Source of the DNA: Hsuehochloa calcarea
Lineage: Eukaryota > Streptophyta > Magnoliopsida > Poales > Poaceae
Length of the DNA stretch: 64,000 bases
NCBI GenBank assembly: GCA_036346395.1
Contig: JAYEVG010000033.1
Location: 124,001 to 188,000, forward strand
Direction of reading: 5' to 3'
Below, one piece after another: positions 45,836 to 57,332 of this stretch; position 1 is the first letter of the stretch; each line of letters opens with the position of its first letter. The notes below the pieces were generated by a model that was not told the origin of the DNA, did no database searches, and was given only the letters and a program-made list of their open reading frames with translations. Position numbers and translations under genes: made by a program.

Positions 45836-46297
45836 AGGGAGTCATGGATATTTACCACTAGATGCGTTGCGCAGCGGAAGAAGAGTTGGATCAGCCCGGT
45901 CCAACGTAGATATGTGTTGATGAAGAAGGAACAGTCGATCGTTTCACGAACTGAATGTCTCCTCCTCGAGTCCTACGCAATAGCCTTGCGCTTTTCGCCA
46001 ATCAAGACAAAGAAGAACGGCAGGCGGCGCCTCCACGGAGTCCACACGTTCGGGATGGAGCGCCATCTTGGTGTGCTAACACCGCGCCGCCCGGCTAGGG
46101 TTTGGGATCTGACTAAGGGAGGTGGCGGCCAGAGTTTCGTCCAATTGTGCCTGCAGCCCCGCCTCCATATTTATAGAGCATGCTAATGGGCTTCCACGTT
46201 GTAGGCCCAATAGAACCCTAGTCCCATATGGATCAATATCTCTCTTAGCCTATAAAACCGAATTGTTTATGATTGCCTCTTGGGTACATCACTAACA
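45836..46297 (-). mobile_element. Putative copia LTR fragment, minus orientation
   Basis: Read on the minus strand it starts TGTTAGTGATGTACCC at 46297, has CTATAAATATGG (46168), CTAGGGTTT and CTTCCGCTGCGCAACGC near 45870, an Angela-like LTR arrangement. No target-site duplication was found and the other end is uncertain. Confidence 0.4.
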
Positions 46298-46405
46298 CTC
46301 TCCTGCCCTTTACTCCTCTCCCTTCTCTCCTATTGTTTTTTCTGAATACAAAAGAATCTTGTGCCAAATTTTAGGGTTTCATCGAGCTTTTATAGGGGAG
46401 GAGTT

Positions 46406-46521
46406 CCTGTCGCCAGTTGAACAGGCGACAGGAAGTCGGACTAGCGACAGAAGGGGGGCAGGGTACTTGTCGTCAGTTGAACTAGCGACAGGAGCCTGTC
46501 ATTAATTCAACCGATGATAGG
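46406..46521. repeat. Array of imperfect palindromes (CCTGTCGCC-N9-GGCGACAGG)
   Basis: Three 27-bp units at 46406-46432, 46466-46492 and 46495-46521 each pair with themselves around an (A)GTTGAAC-like centre, with an extra GCGACAG half-unit at 46444. Such arrays are typical of CACTA or Mutator-like subterminal DNA, but no terminal repeat was found beside it. Confidence 0.7.
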
Positions 46522-46899
46522 AACCCATTTTTGTTATTTTTTAGTCGGACTATTTTTTGTAATTTTCTTTCAAAAATATTATTTAAAAAATCAGCAATTG
46601 TCACCCTATCGAGGATCTATTTTGTTCTTATCCATCAATCTTATCGAGTTGAACAGTTGCATCACCCTTCCATCGTATCTTTGCAAGACGTAACATTTCG
46701 AAGTGAACTAGTCATGTTTGTAGGAGGGAAGAAAGAGCCTAGATTTGCACAGTTTATTAGGGCACTATTATGGTTCTAGATCGTTGAATGTTTTCATGTT
46801 CAGCGACTAGTACTGCGATAGCTACTTGTGGTGTAGCAGCTAGATACAACATGATTGTTTCGTTTGGTTTAGGAGAAACCAAAACAGGAGTATTCATGT
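46522..46899. other. AT-rich DNA between the repeat array and gypsy pol
   Basis: A short plus-strand ORF at 46531-46779 has no domain. No feature is supported. Confidence 0.4.
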
Positions 46900-49250
46900 T
46901 TCCTAAGAGGTTTAAAGAAATGAAGTCATTTTTCTCCCAGACGTGCGATGAAACGACTTAGAGCTATCATGTATCCTGTGAGTTTCTGAACTTCTTTCTT
47001 TGTAGTCGGAGGATGCATTTGTTCAATGGCCTTTATCCTTTAATGATTTGCTTCGATTCTTCAAGCAAAGACAAGGAATCCAAATAATTTTCCTGAAGAG
47101 ACCGCGAACACACATTTCTCATGATTGAGTTTCAAATAGTGTTCCCTAATGTTGTCGAATGTTTCTTGCAGGTCGGAAACATGATTAAGACGTTGGATGT
47201 TTTTTATGACGAGGTCATCAACATAGACTTCCAAGTTTCGTCCTAGTTGAGGAAAAAGATATTTTGCATCAACCGTTAGAAGGAAGCACCATCTTTTTTA
47301 GATCAAATGATATTTTGACCTAGCAAAATATTCCAAATAGAGTAATAAATACGGTCTTTTCTTCATCATCCAAACACATCTTTATCTGATGATAACCAAA
47401 ATATGTGTCTAGGAAACTTAAAATTTCACAACCAACCGTAGAATCAACTAATTGGTCGATACAAGGAAGTGGAAAGTCATCTTTTGGACAAACATTATTC
47501 AAGTCAGTGGAATCTACACACATTCTCCACTTATCGTTAGATTTTCTAACCATTACAAGGTTTGACAACCACTTTGGGTGGTCAACTTCTCTTATAAAGC
47601 CCGCCTTTAGTAGCTTGACCAATTCCGATCGGATGGATTCTCACCGATCAGGTGCAAGTCGTTGTAATTTTTGTTTTACGGGCTTTTTGTCAGGCCGTTG
47701 AGCTAGCATGTGCTCGATCACTTTTCTAGGGACTCTGGGCATGCCGGATGCTTGCCACGAGAAGACATCTACATTTACTCAGAGGAAAGTGTTGATGGCA
47801 TCTTCCTACGCGGAGTCGAGGGTGACTCCAATGCGAACGGTCTTGGTAGGTTCTGCTGGAATCATTGAAACCTCCTTGACTTGGTCGTTCAGCTTCGGTG
47901 CAACTTTTGGCTTCGAGTGTTTTGTCGGATGTTGCACGTTGTTTACTTCTCAATTTAGTATCTAGCCAACCATCTCGAGGGACTTGCGGTCGCATGTTAG
48001 CATCATCTTCTTATCGCAGCGTACTATGATGACTCCTTTAGGACCTGACATCTTTAGACAATGGTAACCGTAATGACCAGCCATTAGGAACTATGCCCGA
48101 GTTGGTCAACCAAGAATGACATTGTTTGGTGACCCAAATGGATCAGGAAGGAAAACTTAGCCAATAGGCGTGGCCGAAGAACCTAGTACGATCCCATGAA
48201 AGGAGAATCGTACATGTCTTATTTTCGGCATGTGAACTTGCATTTCATCCAGAGCACTCCTAAAGAGTATATTCAATAAACTTCCCCCATCAACTAACAC
48301 CCGATTAAATCAGCAGTTGTTGATGTTGGGCTTGACCATAATTGGAAAACGACCATGTCGAGTGGGTTGATAGAGTTTACCTCGCGCTCGACCGCTTTGA
48401 GTTGTCATTTTGACTCATATGCTGACGACCCCTAGTAGATGTGATTGATGGTGTGCTTGGGGTCCTGGTACGATATCTCCTCGTCATCTTCTGATTGCTT
48501 TCGACCACTTGTCTGCCCTACTTCTTCGAGGGTAGGAAGTGGTCTTTTGCCAGAGTAATAGTCCTCGAGTTTTCGTTGGAAAACCTGGTAGTTGCGGAGG
48601 TCATGGCCTTCCTTTTTATGGAAAGAACACCACCTTGCATTATCTATTTTTCATCCACGGCATTTGTCATTGCCTTGATCATAATACTGTTTGTAGCTCC
48701 GGGGCTCCTTCTCACTTAAGGCTAAGACCTCCTTGAGTTCTCGATGCAGTGACATTTGTTTTGGACTTGCTCTTAGATTTCTTGGACAGTCTGTCCTTCT
48801 CCTTGGTACCTTCACTTGCTCCTCGAGTACCTTTATCATCATGATTCATCGTGCAATTTCACTCAACTGCTTCAGAAACGGTCTGCCATCTCAAAGAGCT
48901 CAGCAGCGGTATCTAGAGGGTTGAGAGCAATGTCTTCTGTGATCATCTGGTTCTATTCTCCATGTTTCAATGCTCTAATAACATATGAATCAGAGACTTC
49001 AGGAATTCAATTTCGAACCAGACTGAAGGGTTCTTATAAACTGACGCAAAATCTTGTGAGAATGTTGCCGCATTTGATGCAGGTCGTCCTCATTTCCAGG
49101 ATGCTTATAGGTGCCCTAGAAGTTTGCCAGCAGTAGATCACACAAATGCTACCACGAGTAGGTTGACTCTGTTGGTTGGTTTAATTATCATGATCGAGCA
49201 GAGCCCTTGAGTATGGTCGGCAAGTGATTTGCCATAACATGTTTGCCCCT
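46900..49250 (-). pseudogene. Gypsy (Tat-like) gag C-terminus, protease and RT, minus strand
   Basis: Read from 49250 downward: VMANHLPTILKGSARS (gag core), KWCSFHKK-like CSFHKKEGHDLRNYQVF at about 48610 (gag C-terminus), protease VLVDGGSLLNILF at about 48300, the linker HMLAQRPDKKP at about 47700, then RT 47622-47320 with LLKAGFIREVDHPKWLSN, WRMCVDSTDLNNVCPKDDFP and FLDTYFGYHQIKM, and YVDDLVIKN at about 47215. It fades near 46900 before RNase H and integrase. Stops and frameshifts are frequent. It begins exactly where the plus-strand gag at 30376 ends, next to the complementary target-site copy CCCCT, so both are probably halves of one element. Confidence 0.82.
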
Positions 49251-49665
49251 TGTGGATATCATGGGGATATGCTCCAGATCTTAGGATGATGTGACAATTG
49301 GCAATGGCGTTAATGGTTTGTCGTTTCACGTATTTTCGGCAAAGTTGGCATGCTGTTAGGACAGAATCGGTCTGACTGGCCAGGGTGGCCGGTCTGACCA
49401 ATCCATGGCTGGTCTGACCGGCCTTGGTGGCAGTCGGATCGGCCAGTTACAGAAAGTGTGGTTTGAGCTGGGCCAAAAATAGAGTATGTAGGCAAGAGAG
49501 GGGATTCTTTTACACTTGGTCTCATAAGTTTTAGAGTCTCCAGTCAAAAGTTCTATTGGTTTAAAAATTCCAGTAGGTTTCGGTTTTTCAGAGAGGAAAA
49601 ATGGCTAAGTCCCAGCTGGCGGTCTGACCGGCCCATAGGTGGCGGTCAGCCCGGCCAGGGTGGCA
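49251..49665 (+). mobile_element. Truncated 5' LTR of a SIRE-type copia element
   Basis: It starts TGTGGATATCATGGGG directly after CCCCT and follows the 54704-56464 LTR through the CGGTCTGACCG cluster up to about 49665. There it jumps into sequence just before the protease. The rest of the LTR, primer-binding site and gag are deleted. Confidence 0.85.
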
Positions 49666-52600
49666 CTTTTGCTTTGCATACTACTCGCAGACGTGTGTCT
49701 CAGTACTGGGTTCCTAAGTCTTGTTTAACTAACCCTAGTATTGAGACACATCGTTCTTTTGTTCCTTGATTTTCAGGATTACCACGGAAAGAGGAAGGAC
49801 ACGTGGTTCGTCAACTCCGGCTGTTCACGCCACATGACCGGAGACTCAAAATAGTTCACCTCTTTCACGCGGTCGACAGGTGATGGTTTCATCACCTTTG
49901 GAGATGATAAACAAGTACGAATTGAAGGGACGGGATCGATCAGGGTGAACGACAATTTCATTCTTAAGGACGTCTCCCTTGTGGACAAGCTAAGGTTTAA
50001 TTTGTTTTCTGTGTCTCAACTTCTTGATGATGGCTATGAGACTATATTTAAGAAAAATGCTTGTCGGGTGCTTGATTCAACTGGTGAGCTTGTTTTTGGA
50101 ATTACTAGAGTTGCTAGGATTTTTGGAGCTGACTTTTCTGAATCTCTTACTGGTTCTCTCAAATGCTTGATTTCATCTTCGTCTTCTGAGTTCTGGCTTT
50201 GGCACCGTCGTTTGGGGCACATTGGTTTTGATCATCTGACGCGAGTTAGCAACCTTGAGCTTATGAGAGGTTTGTACAAACTCAAAGCCGTCAAAGATAC
50301 TGTATGTGCGCCCTGTACGCATGGCAAACAAGTTGCCGCCTCACACCCTTCAGTTACTATAGTCATGACTGACGGACCAGGACAGTTGCTTCATATGGAT
50401 ACTGTTGGTCCTGCTAGGGTTCGATCAGTTGGTGCAAAATGGTACATTCTTGTCATAGTCGATGATTTTTCTAGATACACTTGGGTGTTCTTTCTTACTT
50501 CGAAGGATGAGGCTTTTGAGTTTTATCATGATCGGTTCTTCGTTTGGCTTACGAACTTTGGGTGCCTTGAGAGCGATCCGCGATGTGATGTACGGAGTTC
50601 AAGAATGCTTCATTTACTTCTTTTTGTGCTGAGCATGGTATTGAGCATCAGTTCTCTTCTCCACTCGTCCCTCAACAAAATGGCGTTGTGGAAAGGAAGA
50701 ACAGGACCCTGGTCGAGATGGCTAGGACGATGCTAGATGAGTATAGCGCACCGAGGAGATTTTGGACCGAAGCTGTTGCTACTGCTTGCCATATTGCTAA
50801 TCGTGTATTTGTGAGACCTTCCTTGGGCAAGACTGCTTATGAACTTCGATTTGGTATAAAACCCTTTGTCTCGCACTTTCGAGTCTTTGGATCCAAGTGT
50901 TTTATTCTCAAGACAGGTAACCTAGATAAATTTGAGTCTACAATTTTTGATGGTTTATTTCTGGGTTATCCTGCACATTCGAGAGGTTTTCGAGTTTTTA
51001 ATGCTGAAACTAATCTTGTTCAGGAGACCTGCAATGTCACTTTTGATGAGACTAGCCCTGGAGCTAGATTAGATATTTCAGGTAATACACAGGTGACAAA
51101 GAGCATATTCATAGAGGAAGATGATGAAGGATTTGATGTTCTTCCACCTGCTGCTGCTGACGTTCCTATTCCAGCACAAGAACCTGTTGTGACTACTTTG
51201 CCTTTAGATGATGTTCCTGCTGCATCTTCATCATCAGCAGTACCTGCGGGGGTTGAAGAGATGCTTTCCTCTCTGGGTGCACCACTTCACATTCAAAGGC
51301 AGCACCCTCCATATCAGATCATAGGTAATCTCCATGAGCGAGTCACTCGCTCCAGGTATAATGATCCAAATCTCTACTCTTATTCTGCATTTGTTGCTTC
51401 TTTTGAACCCCGCGATATATCACAAGCTTTATCGGGTTCTAGCTGGGTTAATGCCATGCATGAGTTAGAGAATTTTGAGAGGAATAAAGTTTGGAACCTA
51501 GTAGAATCTCCTAGTGGCCATAATGTTATAGGAACCCGCTGGGTCTTCAAAAATAAACAAAATGAGGATGGTTCTGTGATTAAAAACAAGGCTAGGTTGG
51601 TAGCTCAGGGTTTTAGCCAAATTGAGGGGTTGGATTTTGATGAGGCTTTTGCTCCTGTTGCTAGACCAGAAGCCATTCGTATTCTGCTTGCATTTGTTGC
51701 ATCTAAGGGCTTTAGATTATATCAGATGGATGGTAAAAGTGCCTTTTTGAATGGTTTCATTGAGGAGGAAGTTTATGTTAGGCAACCCCCGGGCTTTGAG
51801 AATTTCAAGTACCCAAATCATGTGTCCAAGCTATCCAAAGCTTTGTATGGTCTTAAGCAAGCCCCTAGAGCCTGATATGATAGACTTAAGACCTTCCTGC
51901 TTAAGAATGACTTTGAGATGGGTAAGATAGACAAGACTTTGTTCATTCTTAGGCGTGGTAATGACTTTCCGCTTGCTCAAATTTACGTTGTTGATATTAT
52001 CTTTGGTGGTTCTTTTAATGCTCTTGTTTCTAGCTTTTCTGAGACTATGTTCAGGGAATTTGAGATGAGTATGATGGGAGAGCTCAATTACTTTTTGGGG
52101 GCTTCAAATCAAGCAATGCAAGGAATGGATCTTCATCCATCAGACGAAGTACACTAAGGACTTACTTAAACGTTTAGACATGGGTGACTGCAAGCCAATC
52201 TCCACTCCCATGGCAACCGATTGTTTGGATCGGATGAGGAAGGAGAAGTCGTGGATCACGCGAGTACTGTGACATGATCGGTTCCCTTACGTACTGACGG
52301 CCTCGAGTCAGGACATCCACTTCACGATCGCCTCCGTGCGAGGTTTGAGCGTCTCAGAGGACTTCCATCGCCAAGCCGTTAAGCGCATATTCGGTATTTA
52401 CACTCTACCCATACGTATGGCATTTGGTATTCTGTTCGTCATCTTTGTCCATTGAAGGTTTTCGATTCGATTTTGCGGTTGTCGGCGATAGGAAAAGTAC
52501 CTCGAGGCACTTGTCACTTCCTAGGCACTTCTCTTGTATCTTGGTTTCTAGGAAGCGGTCTTACATTGCACAATCCTTCTGAAGTTGAATATGTAGGCTC

Positions 52601-52922
52601 TTTGCTAGTTCTTAGTAGTTAGATTTTGTGGATGGTAACCACTCTTAAGGATTATGGGTTAAATTTTACTAGTGTTCCTCTTTTCTGTGATAACACTTCT
52701 GCTATTAATATTGCTAAGAACCCTGTGCAACACTCTAGGACCAAGCACATAGATATTCGATATTACTTCCTTAGAGACTATGTTGAAAAAAGTGATATTG
52801 TGCTACACTTTGTGGAGTTCGAGGCTCAACTGGCTGATATCCTCACCAAGCCTTTAGACCCAACTAGGTTTGCCACCTTGAGAAGCGAGTTAGGGGTAAT
52901 TTATCCCTATGGGTTAGTTTGA
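49666..52922 (+). pseudogene. SIRE-type copia pol: protease, integrase, RT, RNase H, inactivated
   Basis: Protease TWFVNSGCSRHMTG at 49798, GAG_pre-integrase WHRRLGHIGFDHL at 50202, and integrase with HMDTVGP and VVERKNRTLVEMART (third acidic residue present). The second acidic block (expected SDNGTEF) is scrambled by a small rearrangement at 50580-50600. RT runs at about 51430-52160 with RWVFKNKQNEDG, ARLVAQGFSQ and YQMDGKSAFLNG. TGG to TGA at 51873 breaks the ALYGLKQAPRAW motif, and the catalytic YVDD reads YVVD at 51984-51995. RNase H (52470-52920) ends HSRTKHIDIRYYFLRDYV and LADILTKPLD. The motifs fit the Maximus/SIRE lineage. This copy cannot encode active integrase or RT. Confidence 0.88.
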
Positions 52923-54703
52923 GGGGGAGTTCGATCTTTTCTGATCTTACCTTGTTCTTTTGATCTTTTCTTGTTCTATTTCTGAATTTATTGATCTTTT
53001 TGAACTTTTTAGCTTTTTAGGCTTTTTATTGCATCTCATTGTATCATATTGCATTCACATGAAAAATACAACAAGTGGTATGAAAAATCCAAAAAGATGC
53101 ATTGTGATATAAGATTTTCTGCTTATCTTTTAAAATTGATGAAGCTTTGCCTATTACCCTTTGGAGCTTTAGTATTTCAATTCTTGCTCAATGCCATGTC
53201 TAGTGCTTTGACTTGCTAGAATTATCATGTTTTCACATATACAGATAAGTCTTTGCTGTATGAGTTGGAACTCTAAAATAACTCAAACTAAAAATTACAA
53301 TTTGTGGATGTTTTAGCTAGTTGCGCAATTAGTACTCCTTTTGTGACATTGGCCCTGTCAGAATTGCTTTGTTAGCTCTTGAATCTAAAATTGACCATTA
53401 CTTGAGCTTTTTGTGTTCTTGAGATTCTAAAACTACTCTTGTGAAATATGAAAAATCAAGATTGTATTATGCTTAAATTGTGCCAAACTATTCTTACGAG
53501 ATTGCTTGTCCAAGACATGAACTTGGAGATAGTTTGATGATCCAGATGATCTCATGGGGACTGCTTGTCAGAAATGACATGAACATCAAGATTTGTCGCC
53601 CTGGTAGAAGCTTAGAAAGAGTTTGTGGGTGGTTCCTAGTCCAGTATCTTCTTCACTAAGATATACATTTAATCAACCACGGTGAAGCTTACGATGAGTT
53701 TGTGGATGGCTCCTAGTCCGAGGATCTCGTAACTAAGTTAGATCATTAGTCAACTTCAATATTCGATGTAAATGAGAAAATTGTTGAAAAATTGGCGTTT
53801 GAGAAAAATGAGCAAAATAATTCAATCGAGGACTGATTGACTCTTAATGTGGTCTTTATTAGATTTTTGATCTCACTCTGATATTTTGATATGGCCAGTT
53901 TCACTTTAGGATACCTGTTAATGAACTTGCTGAATTTGAAGTTTTGCTTAAATTAATCAAATCTACTGCTTTACTTTTGAGGCTTCGTGCTTAGCTTTGA
54001 TATATATGTCTTATCATGATCTTGCTAGCGTTGTTAGGCTTGATATGTTGTTTGTGCAATATTAGAAATCTTTGGCTTGTTCTTTTGGGTAATCTCAAAG
54101 CTTCTTGTAATAAAAAGTGAAAAATACAAAAATAAAGCCACCCCATTGCACTTCATGCATACTCCTTTTTATACTTCTTTCTTCATTCTGCATTTGTTCT
54201 CTCTGGATGAGAGGAATGCGCGATTCCTTGATGACTCATTGTCAAAGGGGAGAAGATATTTCAATGTTGGGGAGAAAATATATCATTTTTGAACAAAGAG
54301 GAGAAGATATATAAAAATGATAAAAGGGGAGAAATTGAAAATTTGAAAGTTTTCAAAATTTAAGGATCTTGGTGAGGGGGAGTTTTTGAATTGCATTCTT
54401 ATTGCCTTATTGATTCTTCTGAACTTGAATTGCATTTATTAATCCTCACAATAATCATATGTCAATTGAACAATTGTTCTTTCATATGGACCTTAAGTGA
54501 GATTTTGACTCTTTTTAAAATCAAAGTTTTATGCTTTCTTTTGCCTTATCTCACTGCCTATGCAATTCGATGCCGACTTGGTCATTTCTATTGTTTTTCT
54601 TGCTTATGGACCAAGTTGTGCCTTTGTGCAGCGAAAATATTTTACTTTTAAACCTCCAAATTACATTTTACGGATTATTGCCAATGTGTTCATCAAGGGA
54701 GAT
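52923..54703 (+). mobile_element. Long 3' non-coding region of the SIRE-type element
   Basis: About 1.8 kb between the RNase H stop and the 3' LTR. It begins GAGGGGGAG and has repeated GGGGAGAA(G) tracts (54245-54380). It holds a diverged direct repeat around GAGTTTGTGG(G/A)TGGNTCC at about 53610 and 53695. Members of this lineage often have an env-like ORF here, but none could be read. The polypurine tract AAGGGAGA lies just before the LTR. Confidence 0.7.
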
Positions 54704-56464
54704 TGTGGATATCATGGGGATATGCTCCGGATCTTAGGATGATGTGACAATTGGCAATGGCGTTAATGGTTTGTCGTTTCACGTGTTTTGACAAAGTTGG
54801 CATCTTTGTCAAGCGAATCGGTCTGGCCGGCACTGGTCGCCGATCCGACCGCCCTTGTGGTGATCGGACCGCCGATTCTGAAAGTGTGGTTTGAGCTGGG
54901 CCAAAAATAGAGTGTTTAGGCAAGAGAGCCAGTTACAGAAAGTGTGGTTTGAGCTGGGCCAAAAATAGAGTGTGTAGGCAAGAGAGGGGATTCTTTTGCA
55001 CTTGGTCTCATAATTTTGGAGTCTCGATCAAAAGTTCTATTGGTTTAAAAATTGAGTAGGTTTGGTTTTCGAGAGGAAAAATGGCTAAGTCGGTGGCGGT
55101 CCGGCCAGGCCCATAGGTGGCGATCGGGCCGGCGAGGTGGCGATCGACTAACCACAGGGGCGGTCTGATCGGTTTTCACTTGATCGTCGGTCTTCGAGCT
55201 GGCAATATTCGGTTGTTAGGTCAAAGTCATGAGTTTCAGGGCATATATGTTGCATGATGCATGTTTTGACTAACATGGCTCAAATTGTGAAGAACTTATT
55301 CCTAAATTCGGTTTACTTGTCTATTGTTGTGCAGGTTGCTTGGTGGTCAACGGTGAGGATGATTGAGACTAGGCTTGGAGAGCTGAGGTCCAGAACGATC
55401 GACGATGCCGGGTGAGGTCAATGTACTCAAGCGTGGTGCAAGATGGACAAGGGTGATCTATTAGCTAATCCGAGGTGCAAGGTGTAGCTAGTTAGGTCAA
55501 GAGGAGATAAAGACGGTGCTTTAAAATGCGTGCGTATGTGTCCCGTTTGTTTTGGGCCTTAACGGGAGCCCAATAGGATCAAACATCTAGAAGGTCTAAG
55601 CCTCCACTATAAATAAGAGAGGGAGGTGACTGCACCTCTTCTTCGCCTCTTTTGTAATTCTTGTAAACTCTAATTTTCTTAGGGAGAGCTTTTGTGGAGG
55701 CTAGAGTTCTTGATGTTTGATGTGATTTTCGTGCTTTTGGATTGAGCATTGTCCTCCATTGATGGAGTGGCTATAAGCCCTGATCATATCAATCAATCAA
55801 AGGAAAGTTTGATCAATGTTTTGTCTCATTGTGTTCTTTCTCTCTATTTGATGATTTTATGTCTTTCTTTGATCCGTGAGTTTTTGCTTGGTTTCTTCAC
55901 GTGATCTAGCTTGCTGTGACGTGTGGGAATCTATCTAGGATCATCTTGATCATCAATCACCCACGAGCAAGTGCTTTGATCTAGTTTTCGTTTTGACCCT
56001 TTTTTAACCTTTCTTTGATCAAATAGAAAAGGATATTGTTTCCTCCAAGAATTATCATATTCTTCAATTGGAATAGGTTCCTGATATCATAGAGAAGGTG
56101 TGTTTTAAGTTTCATCAAGTTTGGATTAGTAGCTCAACAGTTTTATCTATTTGCATCTTCGTTATCGGGTTTTCAATGCATTACGAGGCGGTGGTCGGAC
56201 CGCCGTGTACCGATCGGCCGCCGAAATCGGTCCGACCGCCCAAGGCGTGTCAGACCAGTGGCCTGTGATGTGCTTTAATCTTTGGTGATTTTGTCGTATT
56301 GCTTAGGGGTTTGAATTGGATTCAATATTAGTCTTTTGCTGTTCTGATATACTGATCTTCATAGGTTCCATAGCCACTGGAGTAAAACATTATTGAATCC
56401 ATTATTTGTGAAAAAGTGAGCGTGCTCCTATTCACCCCCCTGTAGTCGTCTTTTCGGTCCAACA
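54704..56464 (+). mobile_element. SIRE-type copia LTR, plus orientation, right boundary of the inversion
   Basis: TGTGGATATC...GGTCCAACA, 1761 bp, with CGGTC(T/C)GACCG clusters near both ends, a CACTATAAATAAG box at 55607 and a GGGAGGTGAC leader. The right flank is AATAT. It is the inverted partner of 30377-32156. Confidence 0.88.
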
Positions 56465-57330
56465 AATATCACATATTGAAAACAAGTAAGTGGTGGCCAT
56501 CCTGTATTCCCACGAGCGTGAAATCCCAACAACGAGAATGTACGGTCTTACCCATACGTTATTGGGTTGAATGTGGTATGTATGCATATGTGACGGGACA
56601 ATTCAGGGAAAAATGGGAATTTTAAAGAGTAATACAAATCCGGTAATTTAAGAAACATCACTAGTAGAGCTTGTTTTTTCCTATGTAGGTGAGGAAACAA
56701 TGAAATAATAATAAATGTGGAATAGCGATTTGATGATAGTCCAATAAGATAGGATAATAATAAATTGGTAATTTGGCATTAACAAATCTATAACAAAGAA
56801 ATGACACGAAGGTAATCACGACAATTTGGTATTATGGGTTCAAGGAGTGATATAGTGATGCAATAAGATATGGTAAAAGTAAATTAATATTAGAAAGTGA
56901 TATACGAAACATTTAACACTAGTCTAGATATATTTGGTACACTACCCAATAGTGTACTCCAAGCACATTTCTTCTAATGAATTAATCATTAACCAAATAT
57001 ATGAATTCGAAATACCCGCACGTTAATTATCAATCCAAAGATTAAGTGGTGGTCCACTAACATCACGCTTATTGACATCTCTAGTTATCCAGTCATATTA
57101 TCATGACATCAATAAATAATTGCGACACTAAGCGGGGTATGATCACCTACAGTGGATAATGGTAGGTTGATAACATAGTATAGGTTAATGTCAACAATTA
57201 ACATAAATTCATGACATGGAACAGATAATTAATAGAAAGGTGGAATGTAAGCTGAAACTAAGGAACGGGAGATCGGATGGTGTGGAGTGATACCGTGGAG
57301 GATACTTGCTTATTAAATTTTCCAGTGGAC
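56465..57330 (-). mobile_element. Probable other half of the second gypsy LTR
   Basis: Read on the minus strand this AT-rich stretch (CATTCAACCCAATAACGTAT ... GATGGCCACCACTTACTTG) runs up to the SIRE insertion site and should join to 32162 if the inversion is undone. No ORF. The outer boundary was not found. Confidence 0.4.
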
Positions 57331-57332
57331 GG

